Below, piece after piece: positions 43,345 through 55,600 of a DNA stretch of 64,000 nucleotides. Position numbers and translations under genes: made by a program. Location: NCBI RefSeq assembly GCF_037392515.1, contig NC_090290.1:186001-250000 (forward strand), given 5' to 3'. Every line of letters starts with the position of its first letter. Position 1 is the stretch's first letter. Origin of the DNA: Haliotis asinina. Lineage: Eukaryota > Mollusca > Gastropoda > Lepetellida > Haliotidae. Below the pieces are notes generated by a model. The model was not told where the DNA came from, made no database searches, and was given only the letters and a program-made list of their open reading frames with translations.

Positions 43345-44059
43345 AGATGATCGGAAATAATTTGTTTAAGTATCTTCTGGTGCCTACCAGTCAGAAATAT
43401 TATTTGATAGTCTGTCAGATATGTCAATGTTTGGTTGATGAATGGCTAAAAGTTGATTAATGAAGATATCTTAAACTGGAAGAATTTGATGGTACCGGTA
43501 ATGTTTCGGAAAGGGACTAATGAAAGTAACTAATTATTAAGATTGGGTATGAGTCATTTTTGTATGACGTAGGACATTATTTCGGGGGGAGGACTTCTAT
43601 TTTGTTAGTTGTCCGTATATTGAGAGAATTGCTCAGATGAACTTATAGTATCAGAAGTTGTGCAAGAAACCAACAAGTTCTTCCAGGACATAGTAAACTA
43701 ATGTTGTGCTTAGACCAGAAACTAGGAAATATTTGAGGACCTTTGTTTGTGAAAAACCATACCAAAAATAAAAGGACTTGAACGCCAAACTGGACTTATC
43801 CTTGAGTATACCATCTAGCTACATCATTCCCAGTCAAAGAGTGGAGGAAATACAGATTGCCTAGGGAGAAGGTATAACACCCCGACACCCTCAGGTAACA
43901 GTAGCCACAGTGCTGAGAGTTTCTGGACTTTTTTGAGTCCAGAATTAAATTGTGACATGTTATCTGTAAACTTAAAAGCTGACACCTATAAAATATACAA
44001 TAGTACAAGTACTTAAAATAGCAAGTTATACACTATGAACTAATAATGATTAAAACATG
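43345..44059. other. no gene recognised
   Basis: No supported gene. A 70-codon minus frame at 43796-44008 has cysteines but no pattern that I can name. Confidence 0.4.
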
Positions 44060-44910
44060 ACTTGGCCACATAATTGTGTCTGGTGTTTTGATTTGAAGAG
44101 TGTCTATGTAGATGACAGTTTATGCAATACGTAGTGAAGGTGCATTCAGTTATATCATGCATGTCTCACCCACATTTGGGGCACAGTGGCATGTTTTTGG
44201 TGTCAGAGGTTTGGTTGAATGTGAAGCAGAGTTTACATTAGGTTAAGTTTTACGCATGGGGTGGACTTTGTAGTCAGAGCTAGAAATGTTCTGAATTTGG
44301 GGAGTATGGTGGATTTAAAGGTGATAAAGGTGATTGTTGCTTGGTGTTGACTGTTTTGAAGTCTTTTATTAGCGGTTGTGAGGGGAAAGTGTTTGTGATG
44401 TGCATGTATTCTTGTATGTCTGTTGATCCTAATTACTCCTTGTGATTGTGTCAGCCTCGTTGGTGTTTCTCATCTGGTAGTGTTGCCGACAATAACTCTG
44501 TGTTTGAGAGTGTTGTTTACGGAAGGTTGGTTGGGGAATGTTGCCTCAAACCCCCTGCCACAGGAAGTTTATGTATTTGTAGAGGATCTTTTGTTTTTTG
44601 AGACAGAGGGCGAATTTGATTGTTGAGTAGGTCTGATTGAGTGGTGTATTTGTGTTTGTTGTGTAGTCGCCTTTTGTGGCAAGCATGGGTTGCTGAAGAC
44701 CTATTGTAACCCCACATCTTCACGGATCACTGGTGGTAGAGGGTGGGGTGATGATTTGAGGTTTTCTACTGGTTCAGATGGGAGAATTTCGTCTTCCTTT
44801 ACCTTCACTTCGATACACCTTACATGAAACGATCTGTGGAAAGTTTTGTAATGGTATTGTATGAGTGGCATGTCACTCTGAGTCAATTTCCACTGAGGGA
44901 AAAACAAACA
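44060..44910 (-). pseudogene. LINE ORF1 (gag-like) with zinc knuckles, degenerate
   Basis: On minus the readable pieces are MPLIQYHYKTFHRSFHVRCIEVKV (about 44870), then QGVIRINRHTRIHAHHKHFPLTT (44445-44375) and MPLCPKCG-stop-DMHDITECTFTTYCINCHLHRH (44195-44085). I/Jockey-type LINE ORF1 proteins show GVVxVxRxxR, xxxxLTF and then three CCHC knuckles, as here. Stops are frequent. Position and strand suit the 5' part of the LINE whose reverse transcriptase is at 41946-42510; the endonuclease between them is missing or replaced by other repeats. Confidence 0.55.
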
Positions 44911-44987
44911 TGTAAGACTGGGGTAAGAGCTACTTCGTTATCACAGTCACAGGAGTTGGAGTATAACCCACTTTCTCTCAAACAGAT

Positions 44988-45437
44988 TCATATTGAAATT
45001 GTTTCTAGCAATATATTTCTCAGTGTCAAACACATCCATACATCTTTTAGTAACCCGTTATATTTGGTGAAACTTGGTTTCACACCCTTGATATTCATAA
45101 CAAAAATGTGGTGTTTGGTTAACATACCATGTGGGTGAGCAAAAGGTACTTGTTGGCACAAAATATATCTGTAGCTGACAGTGTGGTTTGACATTCTAAT
45201 GGCTGGACATTCAATATACACATGAAAGATATTCTCAGTTAGGCCGCATGATATGCATGAGTCTTTATCAGCTACTTTATTGTGGTAACCTGTGTTTGTT
45301 TTCCTTTTTATATCCCTATGATTGCTGCATGCATCAAAAACGGGACACCATTTTGTCAAATCGGTGAGTATAGAAATGTGAACCCAAGAGAAAAAGTACC
45401 TATGGGAAATAAATACTGAAGTCATTTTTTGATTCAA
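44988..45437 (-). pseudogene. C-terminal fragment of a LINE ORF2 (zinc-finger region)
   Basis: A 149-codon minus frame contains SCISCGLTENIFHVYIECPAIR, which fits the C-x2-C...H...C zinc motif at the C-terminus of many LINE ORF2 proteins (CxxCGxxEExxHxFxxCP). Upstream residues (TKWCPVFDACSNHRDIKRKTNTG) are not diagnostic. Truncated on both sides. Confidence 0.5.
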
Positions 45438-45790
45438 AACATATTATTTTTGTGTTCATTGAGAATCAATTGCATTTAATAAAGCATGTTTACATAAATG
45501 AATAATATGTATTGTAATTAGACACGTCCATTCACAACAATGACATATAACACAGAAAAGCAATTCATTATACAGAAATCATATGCCGTAATATCAAGTG
45601 ATGGCATTTTCGACCATTGCTTCCATTCACAATAATAAGATAACATATTCCAGTAAGATCACTTCATATACAGAAGTCTGCACTATCAAGCGATGGCATT
45701 CACAAATCATTGGCTGTACGTAAAATCTTCAAACTTGATGTCGCTGTCCTCACAGCCAGTTCCTTCCATGCTGCCTCATTGGTTTAGTCA
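45438..45790. other. no gene; short direct repeats left of the pogo pseudogene
   Basis: ATATCAAG.GATGGCATT recurs at 45590 and 45685 with ATACAGAA before each. Possibly the 3' end region of the pogo element; terminal repeats could not be paired. Confidence 0.4.
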
Positions 45791-46862
45791 TCATAGTAGT
45801 CCTGTCTCGCACACAAGGACATCCATGTCTTCATTTCTGTGTTCAGGCGTCAAGCACTCTTCAAACAAAGTATCATCCTCAGAACCGTCCATTACATTCG
45901 AAATTTGACATTTCAAGAAAGAATTTACGATAATACTTGTAAGGATTTCCAGCCACGATTCTTTTACCCATCTCTCCACTTCACTTAGCAGAGCCCTCCT
46001 CATGGCATTTGATTTTGTGTAGGAATGATCTCCGTTAACCATTCAATCGGACCACTTTTTTCTGACATTCACCTTGAATGGCTTGTTAAGTGAAACATCC
46101 AGTGGTTGGAGCAGAGATGTGTAGCCAACTGGAATAACTGCATGGTGCGTTTTCTTCACAGAAGGACACAAATGGGCACTGAACATGTCCCAAGCAAGTA
46201 ATGAGTTGCAGTTTATACACCTGTAGGAAACTTTTCCTTTGCCACTTCTTATGCTTAAACACAATCATTGGCTTCAACTTAGTCCCATCTGCCATACAGG
46301 AAAGTACGAATATGAAATGTTGTTTCTCGTTCCCTGTTGTCTTCAGAGACACTGTCCTTGCTCCTTTAACATCTACGGTCCTTGATCCAGGCATATCAAA
46401 ACTAAGAGGCGTTTCATCCATGTTACCTATCTGTGATAGATCATATTTGACACCCTTCCTTTCCTTGATTACAGAAGCGTGAAATAAATACACTTTTGTG
46501 CTCACTTGGTCCAGCAGTTTCTGGGCAATGTGTGTCCTTTCTGTCAGGGTCAAATTCCTCCATGAATCACGTACACCAGGTTGACAAAGCTCTAAACAAA
46601 GAGAGCAGTCCTAATTCCTCCTTCTTCACCTCGTATATTGTCAGCGCTCAGTGAATAATCATGTTCCTAGTCACAATGAAATTAGCTTGCCTTTTTTCGA
46701 GTATCCACTCAGTCAGGACGTCCTCAAGCTTGGTAAATGGTGTTACAGTGAATCTCCTTGCTTTCTTGTTCTTTGGCATCTCCATAAGCATGGTCTTCTC
46801 CTTTCTCCAGTTTCACACACGTTTTTCATTGATGTCAGTACAGTAAGATCATTCCAAGGGGA
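45791..46862 (-). pseudogene. pogo/JRK-like transposase pseudogene
   Basis: From 46830 on minus: NWRKEKTMLMEMPKNKKARRFTV..KLEDVLTEWILEKRQANFIVTRNMI, a CENP-B-type HTH, ended by a stop near 46655. Then (46553-46265) ERTHIAQKLLDQV...SQIGNMDETPLSFDMPG, where DET gives the first catalytic aspartate, and FIFVLSCMADGTKLKPMIVFKHK. A frameshift near 46255 leads to SVKKTHHAVIPVGYTSLLQPLDVSLNKPFK, with the third catalytic aspartate in QPLDV. The tail (46042-45791) is acidic. At least one stop and two shifts, so inactive. It is a different pogo branch from the Tigger at 4-6 kb. Confidence 0.8.
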
Positions 46863-48053
46863 ACATATTGATACATTAGTTAGACATGGGTGATCAGCTG
46901 TTTGAATGCTAAGGATGATGGTTTAGTTTGCCTATATCTCTATTCACCTATGTCTCCAAATGCCAACAGAAAGAAACAAAGCTGACTAAGTAGGATGATA
47001 AAATTCAAACCCACTCTTAAAATGAAACCGCCTTTCCAGAGTATGGTAATCTTGAAAGACTGTTGTTATATGAATATTTATTTGGAGCAGGAAGATAGGT
47101 ATATTCAATAGGAAGTCACACCTGTCGAGGAGACGAAAGCAGAGATATCACTTCAATTACAAAACACATTCGCTCAAAAAAGATGAAATAGTAAGTTATA
47201 ATGTACGTTTCACAACTTTTATGAGTACTGTTATTGATTTTATTTTTCAAGTTCTTCAATTTGTTTAATTATCACCTTGAACCATTGTTATTTTACTCTT
47301 TTACAACTTTAAAGTAGACTTGCAACAGAAGCATGTGTCTGAGAATTATGTTTTTATAAAAACTTGCAAAAAATAGTTTATAATTCTAATCCTGTCGATA
47401 ATATATGGTCATTTGAAACTTGATAAGTATTTTCAGACATTGTGAAAAGTGAGTTGATAAAAGAATCATATGTCAGTTACGTTCTGAAAATTATATAACA
47501 TTTTAGATGCCACTACTGCCTGGCAGGTATACTGGCCTGTGGTGTCAGGTGTTGAATGGCATAAAAACCTTAATAAAATCATCAACCTCGAACACTAACT
47601 ATTTCAGACTTTACCTTCCTGATGTTTTCTGTAGTATCGGAAGGCAGGCTTAACACATTGATCGAACATTGAAGTTATCATGACTGGAAATTTTACTGAT
47701 AAAATATTAATTCTGTATCTGATCAATTTTCAATGAACATTTGATGGGCAAGTGGCTTGCATACCAGTCTGCAATACTCTATTTCAAAGGTAGTCCCACT
47801 GATGTATGTTGTCTACTCCTGGAATCATCGTCGATATTCATGTCGGTCTTGCCACTCAAAATATTTTCAAAGTGGAAAGGTTGTATGTATGTAATACTGT
47901 CTGTACCTAGTATGCCATCCAGATCCAGGTTTGACTTCATGGATTAATTTATTTGCTAAACTAGTAGCAGACCCCAGTAAGCAAACATGCATGGTACCAC
48001 TTATTTTCTGTGTGTTGATGTAGCAACTCTCGGGTATGATGTCACGCGATCAT
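46863..48053. other. no gene recognised
   Basis: AT-rich sequence without a supported gene or obvious repeat, up to the hAT target duplication. Confidence 0.45.
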
Positions 48054-48061
48054 GTGAACAC

Positions 48062-51000
48062 TAGAGCTGTAACGAATACACCAGGTGCCGAATACGATAC
48101 GTATCACGAATATGGGGCTCCGAATACGAATATTTATTCATGAATACGAATGAAATACAAACAGGGTGAATTAAATTGCATAACTTTAATCAGCTAAAGT
48201 TTTTTTTACAAAAAAAATAAATAAGTAAACATAATATCAGACTAACTTGAGTCTTGGGCCTCTTGGCACTTAAGTAGACTAGAACATTCAACATGAGAAG
48301 CAAAATGTAAGGTCAGGTAACAGAACAGATTGCAGCAATTTAAACTGCAACATTTTTTTTCAAAAACACAAGTATGTCCACATTCTTGGGATTTAGTGAA
48401 GCCCTTTGTGCAGTAACTACATCTCCTGCAGTGCTGAATACCCGTTCACTGGGCACACTTGTTGCAGGGATGCACAGCAAATGCCTGGCCACCTTACTCA
48501 GATAGGGAAGTCTATACTCATTGGACTTCCACCATAAGAGAGGAGAGGAGTTGATACTCAGAGAATCAAGGCTATTATACAGCCGAAGCTCTTCATCTAT
48601 CATGTCCATTCTGGACTTTGTTGCAGGTGTATGTTTTACTACAAAAACATCCCCAAACAGGGATTCCAGAGCTGACTTTTTACAACATGGTTCTTCTGCT
48701 TCTTTCTGGTCTACTGTGACAGTAGACATTGTTTCTGGCACTTCTGCTTCCAATGATGGCAGGTCTGGCAGCGGAGAACTAGCAGGTGCTGATGATGAGG
48801 GACGAGGTTCTTTATCCATGCCTGGTTCGGTCTTGATGACAGCAATGTGCTGAAGAACAGACAGAAAATAAATCATTTTTGAGATGTTTTGAAATTTTAA
48901 TTGTATTGAGTATTTTGGTTTACTTCTGAATAAAGACTAATAAATTATTTCAGAAAGTAACACTTTTGCTGTTAATTTAAAATTTTGGGAATTATGAAAT
49001 AGTGAAACACTGGAAACATGTTTTAAATTAGGTATTTCAACTTATGTAAAATTTGGAAATGAGATGCTCACCTCAGAACAGCTTCTGTCAATATGATCTA
49101 TGACAGATACGATTGATGTCTGGACTTCAAGCCTCTCAATATCATCAAGGAAGGGGAGAGATTTGAATCGTGGATCAATTGCAGATGACTGCTTCATCAA
49201 AGTCTGGATGTCTTGTTCTGTGTATCGTTTGTCAAGATCGTTAGCTACTGCAAGCTTCACTTGTCGAATAACATTTGGATCTCCCTCAGCCACCTGCAGG
49301 TTTTTCTTCAGGTTTGACAGAAGTGGTAGCACCATTGAAATGGTTGGTTGTGATGCATCACACAGGATAGTCGTAACTGTCTTGAGAGGTTCAAGGACAT
49401 GAACCAGATATTCTGCCGTTGTGATGTCTGTGACTGACAAAGTATCCAGATCTTTGTCTTTCTTTATGTCTGGGGACAAAAGGGTTGCCATAATAGCAGG
49501 CTGCTGTTCCAGATACCTGGCCAACATATCATAGGCGCTGTTCCACCTAGTTTTTACTTCACTTAAAAGTGTGATTTGGAAGCTGCAAAAGAGTTTGTTT
49601 AGCCTTAAGCTGTTGACTGGCAGTAGAGCTTTTGTGAAAATAGTTTACAACTCTACGCACACGACCAAGCAGCCTCTGAACTTCACTGATTTTCAAAGCT
49701 TGTTGTGCGGCCAAATTAATGACATGGGCAAAACATTTGATATGTGGAGTCATGTTTGCCTGCTTGGCAGCAACACACATATTTGCTGCACTGTCGGATG
49801 TAAGTGGCTGCAGTCCATGAGGTCTTTCGAGCTTCCACTCGTCTACTGCACTTTTTAGAACCTGTGCAATGTTGGTTCCAGTATGACACTCATAAATAGC
49901 TCGTGTCTGCAAGACTTTATTTTGAAGTATCCACTGAGAGTCAATGAAATGGGCAGTGATTGTGATGTAGCTTTCTGTGGCCCTGGATGTCCACCCATCG
50001 GATGTCATAGCAATTGTCTGTGCTTCATGGAGCTGGCTTTGAACGCTTTGACGCACTTCTTCATACAAGTTCGGCATCACTTTTTCACTCAATGTGGGTC
50101 GTGATGGAACTGAGTATTTTGGTTCAAGGCAATGAACAAAATTTTTGAAAGCACTGTTCTCTACAATAGAATAAGGTCTTAAGTCTGTGGCTATGTAGAG
50201 AGCAAGATTTCTGGTGATGAGTTTAGCTCGTGCACTTCCAGGAGCCAGCTTTGACATGAAAGCTTCTGGGATGCTCAGCTGACCAACTGGCTTACTGATC
50301 ACAGAGTCGGTTGTAGAAGGATTGCTACTGCACTTCCGAAGTGAACTTCCTGAATATCCTGAAGGCTGTTCATTGGCAGAAGCACACTTTGAAGGTTCAC
50401 TCATTTCATGGAGATCAATGGAATGCTTTCTTTTCAGATGAACAGCCATGTTTGATGTGTTTTTGCAAGAGTAACTGAAAATTAATAAAGTCCTTGTATC
50501 AGCTTCAAAATAATGCACAAATACAACTAAATAAACTTTATTTTTCATAGATTTTACTGGCTAAAAATATTTGGGAATTAAAGAATATTTCTAAAATAAA
50601 CTAGCTTTTGAATGTAAGCAAACTAGCTCTGTTACACAAACAGACATTTGTAGTAGTCAATTTTGTACTACAATTGGTAGTTTTATTTATAGCGCGGCAT
50701 TGCCAAAACATCGGGAAAGTACGTCATTGCTAACACGAGATCGGCAAAACGAAAATAGAAACATCACGAATATAACTCACCTCAAAATGTGCTGACATAG
50801 CTTGCAGATCGTTAGGGATCCATCCTGCCCCTCTTTGTACTTCGGAAAGCCAAAATACTTCCATACATTCGATTTAAATTTGGCGGGGGCATTAGCAATG
50901 CCCAGCAATTCTCTTTTGTCGGACATTGCTAGGGAGATCGATCCACTTTACGGTTGTCGTAAAACGCTTATGAAAGACATGTTTTCATAAACTATGCTTT

Positions 51001-51518
51001 CAAAAATGCTGTGTTGCACTAGTTATCGCTAATTTTCAATATAGGTTGTGTCAGTGATGTTTAAAATACGTGTTTCACATGAACAACCAAAGTCGTAATA
51101 GAATCGTAAATGTTTCTGAACAGACAAAATGGCGCGAAGTCAGTATTGCGCCGTGCACGATTCGAAGTTTATTATTTGAATAATTTTACGTTCGTTCAAA
51201 TAAATATGACTACGATAGGTAGGTTTGTTTCCTATCAAATCTATGCATTGACTGTTTACTAAATAGGCGGAAATTATAAAATACATTGCTATGAATGAGA
51301 CTGAATTGTGTCCCGCTCTGTCATGTATGGTGTCATTCTTTGCTTTGTTTTCGATCTTTTTCAGAAAAACTTTAGACCATTTCTTTTCAATATGTGATGA
51401 GTCTGATGACTAAAAATATTCGAATATATTCGGTATTTTAAGTAGCGAATAACGAGTACAATTCGTGCAGGCCAATTATTCGGTGCACCGAATACGTGAG
51501 TGAATCGTTACGGCTCTA
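48062..51518 (-). mobile_element. young hAT DNA transposon with perfect 8-bp target duplication
   Basis: The 8-bp GTGAACAC stands at both 48054-48061 and 51519-51526. The ends are TAGAGCTGTAACGA (left) and, on minus from the right, TAGAGCCGTAACGA. Subterminal CGAATAC/CGAAT motifs are many at both sides (48100-48150, 51420-51490). The 3457-bp length and 8-bp duplication are typical of hAT elements. Perfect duplication and only one visible coding lesion suggest a recent insertion. Confidence 0.94.
48340..50926 (-). pseudogene. hAT transposase (ZBED-like), three exons, one frameshift
   Basis: Exons on minus: 50926-50781 (MSDKRELLGIANAP...), 50474-49072 and 48849-48340, with donors GAG/GTGAG and acceptors TTTCAG and TTCTTCAG. 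The BED finger is split by the first intron: ICKLCQH in exon 1, then SCKN..NMAVHLKRKH in exon 2. The catalytic domain has TSDGWTSRATESYI and LTSDSAANM, then CFAHVINLAAQ. One extra base near 49562 shifts the frame just before TRWNSAYDMLARYL. The dimerisation domain is intact: LPYLSKVARHLLCIPATSVPSERVFSTAG to the stop. Without the extra base the protein would have about 685 residues, the family norm. Everything else is open. Confidence 0.88.
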
Positions 51519-51599
51519 GTGAACACCAACCTCATCTTGCGAAATGCTTTCAAGGGACTGTATTTTAGATTCACAATAGAAGCTGTTTAATGAAATATT

Positions 51600-52130
51600 A
51601 GTGTTTTTATGTATCTATCCAGGCGTTCATTAAGATAGAATGTAAAGAGGTGGCCAGCCGCGTCAAGGAATTGAAGGGGTGATTTGTGGCATGTTGTTCA
51701 CATAGTCTGTCTAGATGGCTATCCAGGTTTTGGTGGATCCAGGATCTGGGAGAGGCGGCTGCACCAAGTTCCACTCTCCATGCCAGTTGGTCTGTTGTCT
51801 CTTGTTTCTTCATGGCAATCACAAATTCTTATATGTTTGGGTGGTGCTTTGTTTCTTGAATCCGTTGTGGAATCCCTCCAAATGATTATTCATTCTGTGG
51901 CCAGTATTTTCATGTTGGTTCCATAGATGAGGAGGGAACCTTGCATCGTAGTCTACCCATGTAGTGGTCATGTACTCGTTGAAGGCAGCAGTGCCCTCAA
52001 CATGTGGAGACTCATTCAGGGCATCCTTCCACGCTTCCTGGACTTGATCCACTGGGAGGAAGGGCAGAGAAGCAACTCGTCACATGTGTGAGTTGAAGGC
52101 TGGGTTGTTCATGTAGTCAGTGACATGGCC
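51600..52130 (-). pseudogene. MULE transposase C-terminal scrap
   Basis: The minus strand reads QEAWKDALNESPHVEGTAAFNEYMTTTWVD, then ARFPPHLWNQHENTGHRMNNHLEGFHNGFKK. After a shift near 51825 it continues ETTDQLAWRVELGA. The block FxxxxWxxxx...RxNNxLEGxHxxFxxxL is the C-terminal signature of MULE-type transposases that also stands at 58500-58620. The two copies differ widely, so they are different families. Confidence 0.7.
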
Positions 52131-52261
52131 TTTCCCTGAAAGGATTGAGATCAACGAGAGAGTTGTAAGGAAAATGTCCTTCCAAAGAGTGATCAGTAAG
52201 GCAAAGGCAACTGGATACATCTGGCCGTGTACAAGGCAGATGTATTTTCTGTGATTTGAGT

Positions 52262-52610
52262 TGTTAGTAATTGGGTCACAATATTTAAGGTTTTAGTGTT
52301 AGTTAAAGTGGGTCACATTTCCTGCAGAGAATGATTTAAGCAGCACGCCTCTAAGGCAGTACGTTAGAGTTACCTCCCTTTGAAAAACATAAACACACGA
52401 CCACTACTGTTCTAGAGCATTCCACATTATATGTGCTCAAACTTTTAGGAGATATTACTGAATGTATATATAAATGATACTTGCTGTGTTGGTACGGACA
52501 CAGACACAGTTATACATATTTATTGGAGTACATATTTCTACATTTTTGTCAATGCCTGATCTATGTAACTGCTGCTTGACCGCTCACTGCTGCTTGACCG
52601 CTCAACGTGT
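52262..52610 (+). repeat. 5' LTR of the Gmr1-like element (3' edge degraded)
   Basis: TGTTAGTAATTGGGTCACAATATTTAAGG resembles the 3' LTR start at 57637 (TGTTACGAG...TTCACATTTATTAAGG). Further on, GCCTCTAAGGCAGTACGTTAGAGTTACCTCC and TGTAACTGCTGCTTGACCGCTCA match reverse complements of copies A and C in the corresponding order (quoted in part from both). The R-U5 part seen in the other copies is mostly absent after 52610. Confidence 0.6.
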
Positions 52611-52680
52611 TAATCACCAGCAAAATGGTGATTGAACTTGAGAAGTTTGTATTGTTCCCTGACTCTGAGACAATGGTCAG

Positions 52681-55600
52681 TTGAGGAAATCAGATTTATT
52701 GCAAATTTCTTCACATCTCAAACTTGATGCCAAACCTGAAAAGAAGAAATTTCAGATTTTGAAGATTGTGTTGAATCACTATATTGATGAGGGAGCTTTT
52801 GAAGATGATGTTTTGGAAATGGTGCCAGAGGAGGGTTCAGATCAATTGGAAATAAAGAAACTTGAAATTCAGTTTCAGATTCAAAAAGAGGAAAATAGAA
52901 AACAGGAAGAACTGAAAAGGTTGGAAATAGAAAAAGAAATGGAAATGAAAAAGTTTGAGAAGGAGAAAGAAATACAATTGAAGAAATTGCAAGTTGATAG
53001 AGAAATTGCTTTGGAAAAAGTTGAACACCCCTCTCAACCCTCAGATTCTTTCTTATTTGACATTGCAAGGCATGCTAGGCTCGTACCTCCTTTCAATGAG
53101 AAAGAAGTAGACAAATATTTTTTACATTTTGAGAAAGTTGCTGAAAATCTCAAGTGGAATAGGGAGTTATGTCATTGCAAACTGTTTTGAAGTGTAAAAC
53201 TCAGGATGCTTATTCAGCTTTCTCAATACAGCAAAGCTCAGATTATGATCTTGTCAAGAAAACACTTTTGAAAGCTTATGAGTTAGTGCCTGAGGCTTAT
53301 TGTCAGAAATTCAGAAATGCTCACAAAAGGGACAATGAGACTTTTGTAGAGTTTGCTAGAGAAAAGGAAACATTGTTTGACAGGTGGTGTGGGTCACAAA
53401 TTTTGATGGTTTGAGACAGTTTGTGTTGATGGAAGACTTCAAGCAGCGTGTTCATGCTGACCTTAAGACTTATTTGGATGAACAAAAGGTTGATGACTTA
53501 CATAAGGCAGCAATGTTGGCAGATGATTATTGTTTGACTCACAAGAGTTCTTTTAGGTCTCCGGATAATACAAAGTTTTTCTGGCCAAAAGGGCTTTTTT
53601 CCCAGGTAAGACTTCAGGACATGTAGGTTGCAGTGGTGTTAGAATAGATTCAAATCCTAGTGGCAAGCAGTCACATGCTTTTCAGTCAAAGCCTAAGACT
53701 ACTAGTGGTTCTGATCCTGTTTGTGCATATTGTAAGAAGCCAGGTCATTTGATTTCTGCATGTTACAAACTCCAGTTTAGAAATCAGGCTACAGGTTCCC
53801 CAAATGCTTTTGTGTCCATCGCACCTAAGCCTTTCTTTCCAGGTGGTTCTGAGGAGAGTTTTGCTTGTGAGAGTAAGTCCCCAGATTCTGTAGTCCGGGA
53901 GGAGTTTTTGCCCTTTGTTTCTAAAGGTTCCGTGTCACTTATGGGAGATAATTCTACCCCATGGCCCGCTATTATCTTGAGGGATACTGGAGCTCTTTAA
54001 CCTCTGATTTTTAAGGATATTTTGCCTTTCTGTGATGAGTCTTCAGCTAACTTCAGCTAAAACAGATGTTTTGCTTCAGGGTATAGGTGGCAATTCTTCT
54101 GCTTCTCTCCATTTTGTGAATTTGACTTCAGATCTGATTTCAGGTGAGGTGAAAGTTGGTGTTCTTGACTCTCTCCCAGTTCCGGCTGTCGATTTGTTGA
54201 TTGGTAATGATCTTATGGGGACCAAAGTTGGCACTAATCCAATTGTCACTGTTTTGCCCTAGAGTTCAGTTAGTACAGAAAAGTTGGAGGATGAATTTCC
54301 GGGTATTTTTCCCTCTTGTGCAGTGACTCATTCAATGTCAAAAGGCATTTCTTCCAAGACTTCTTTGCAGAATGATATCATTTATGATTTGTAAGGTACA
54401 TTCATGGATCATTCTTTGTGTGAGGTAGAGACAGAGGACTTATCTTCAGAGAGTAGTAGCTCTTCAGGACTTTTTGATAAGTCAGATAGTTTGTCAGGTG
54501 GTAAACATGTTCAGGACTTAAGTCAGATAGTTTGTCAAGTGGTGATGAAATCCTTTCCAGAGGGTAGCTTATTAGTGCACAAGGTGAGGATGTAGAAATG
54601 CAGAAGTTTGATAGTAAGGGCTGTTGTTTTTGAGGAGGTTAGCAAGGTTCCAGTTTGTTATTACTACAAGGATCGTGTTCTGATGAGGAAATATAGGTCG
54701 CTGGATGTTCCTGTGGAGGATGAATGGAAATTGTACCATCAAATTGTGGTACTGAAACTATTTCGAAAACATGTACTTTCATTAGCACATGAAAGTCCCA
54801 TGAGTAGGTCATTTGGGTATAAACAAGACTTGTGAGAAAACTTTGGCACATTTCTTTTGGCCCAGTTTGAGACAAGATGTGGCTGAATTTTGTAAGACTT
54901 GTCATGCATGCCAAATTGTTGGAAAACCAAATTAGAAAGTTTGTTCTGCTCCCTTAAAACCAACACCAGCTTTTGAGGAACCTTTCTGTAGAGTTATTAT
55001 TGATTGTGTTGGTCCACTACCAAGGACTAAGTCTGGTAATTAGTATTTACTCACTATTATGTGCTTCTACCAGACTTCCTAAAGCACTTCTGCTTCTAGG
55101 ATTGTTGTTCCTGTGATTGTCAAGGCTTTGATCAATGTTTTCACCTTAGTTGGTTTGCCAGATGTTGTTCAGTCTGATCAGGGCTCCAATTTTATGTCTA
55201 AGGTGTTTCAGCAAGCTCTATACCTGTTAGGAATTAAGCAGGTTAAGTCTAGTGCTTACCATCCAGAGTCACAGGGAGCTTTAGAGAGATTTCATCAAAC
55301 TTTGAAGAATATGGTCAAGACTTATTGTTTTGAGACAGAAAGATTGGGATGAGGGTGTGCATTTGTTGTTGTTTGCTGTCAGAACGTCAGTTCAGGAAAG
55401 TTTAGGGTTTAGCCCCTTTGAAGATGTACGTGAGTCTCTAAAACACTTAAAAGAACAATGGCTCAATAATAGACCTGAGGTCAATCTCTTGGACTATATG
55501 TCTACATATAGGGACAGACTATCAAATGTAAGTGAATTGGCCAGAAAAAAACTGAAAGTTTCACAAGAAAAAATGAAACAACATTGACAGAAAGTCAAAG

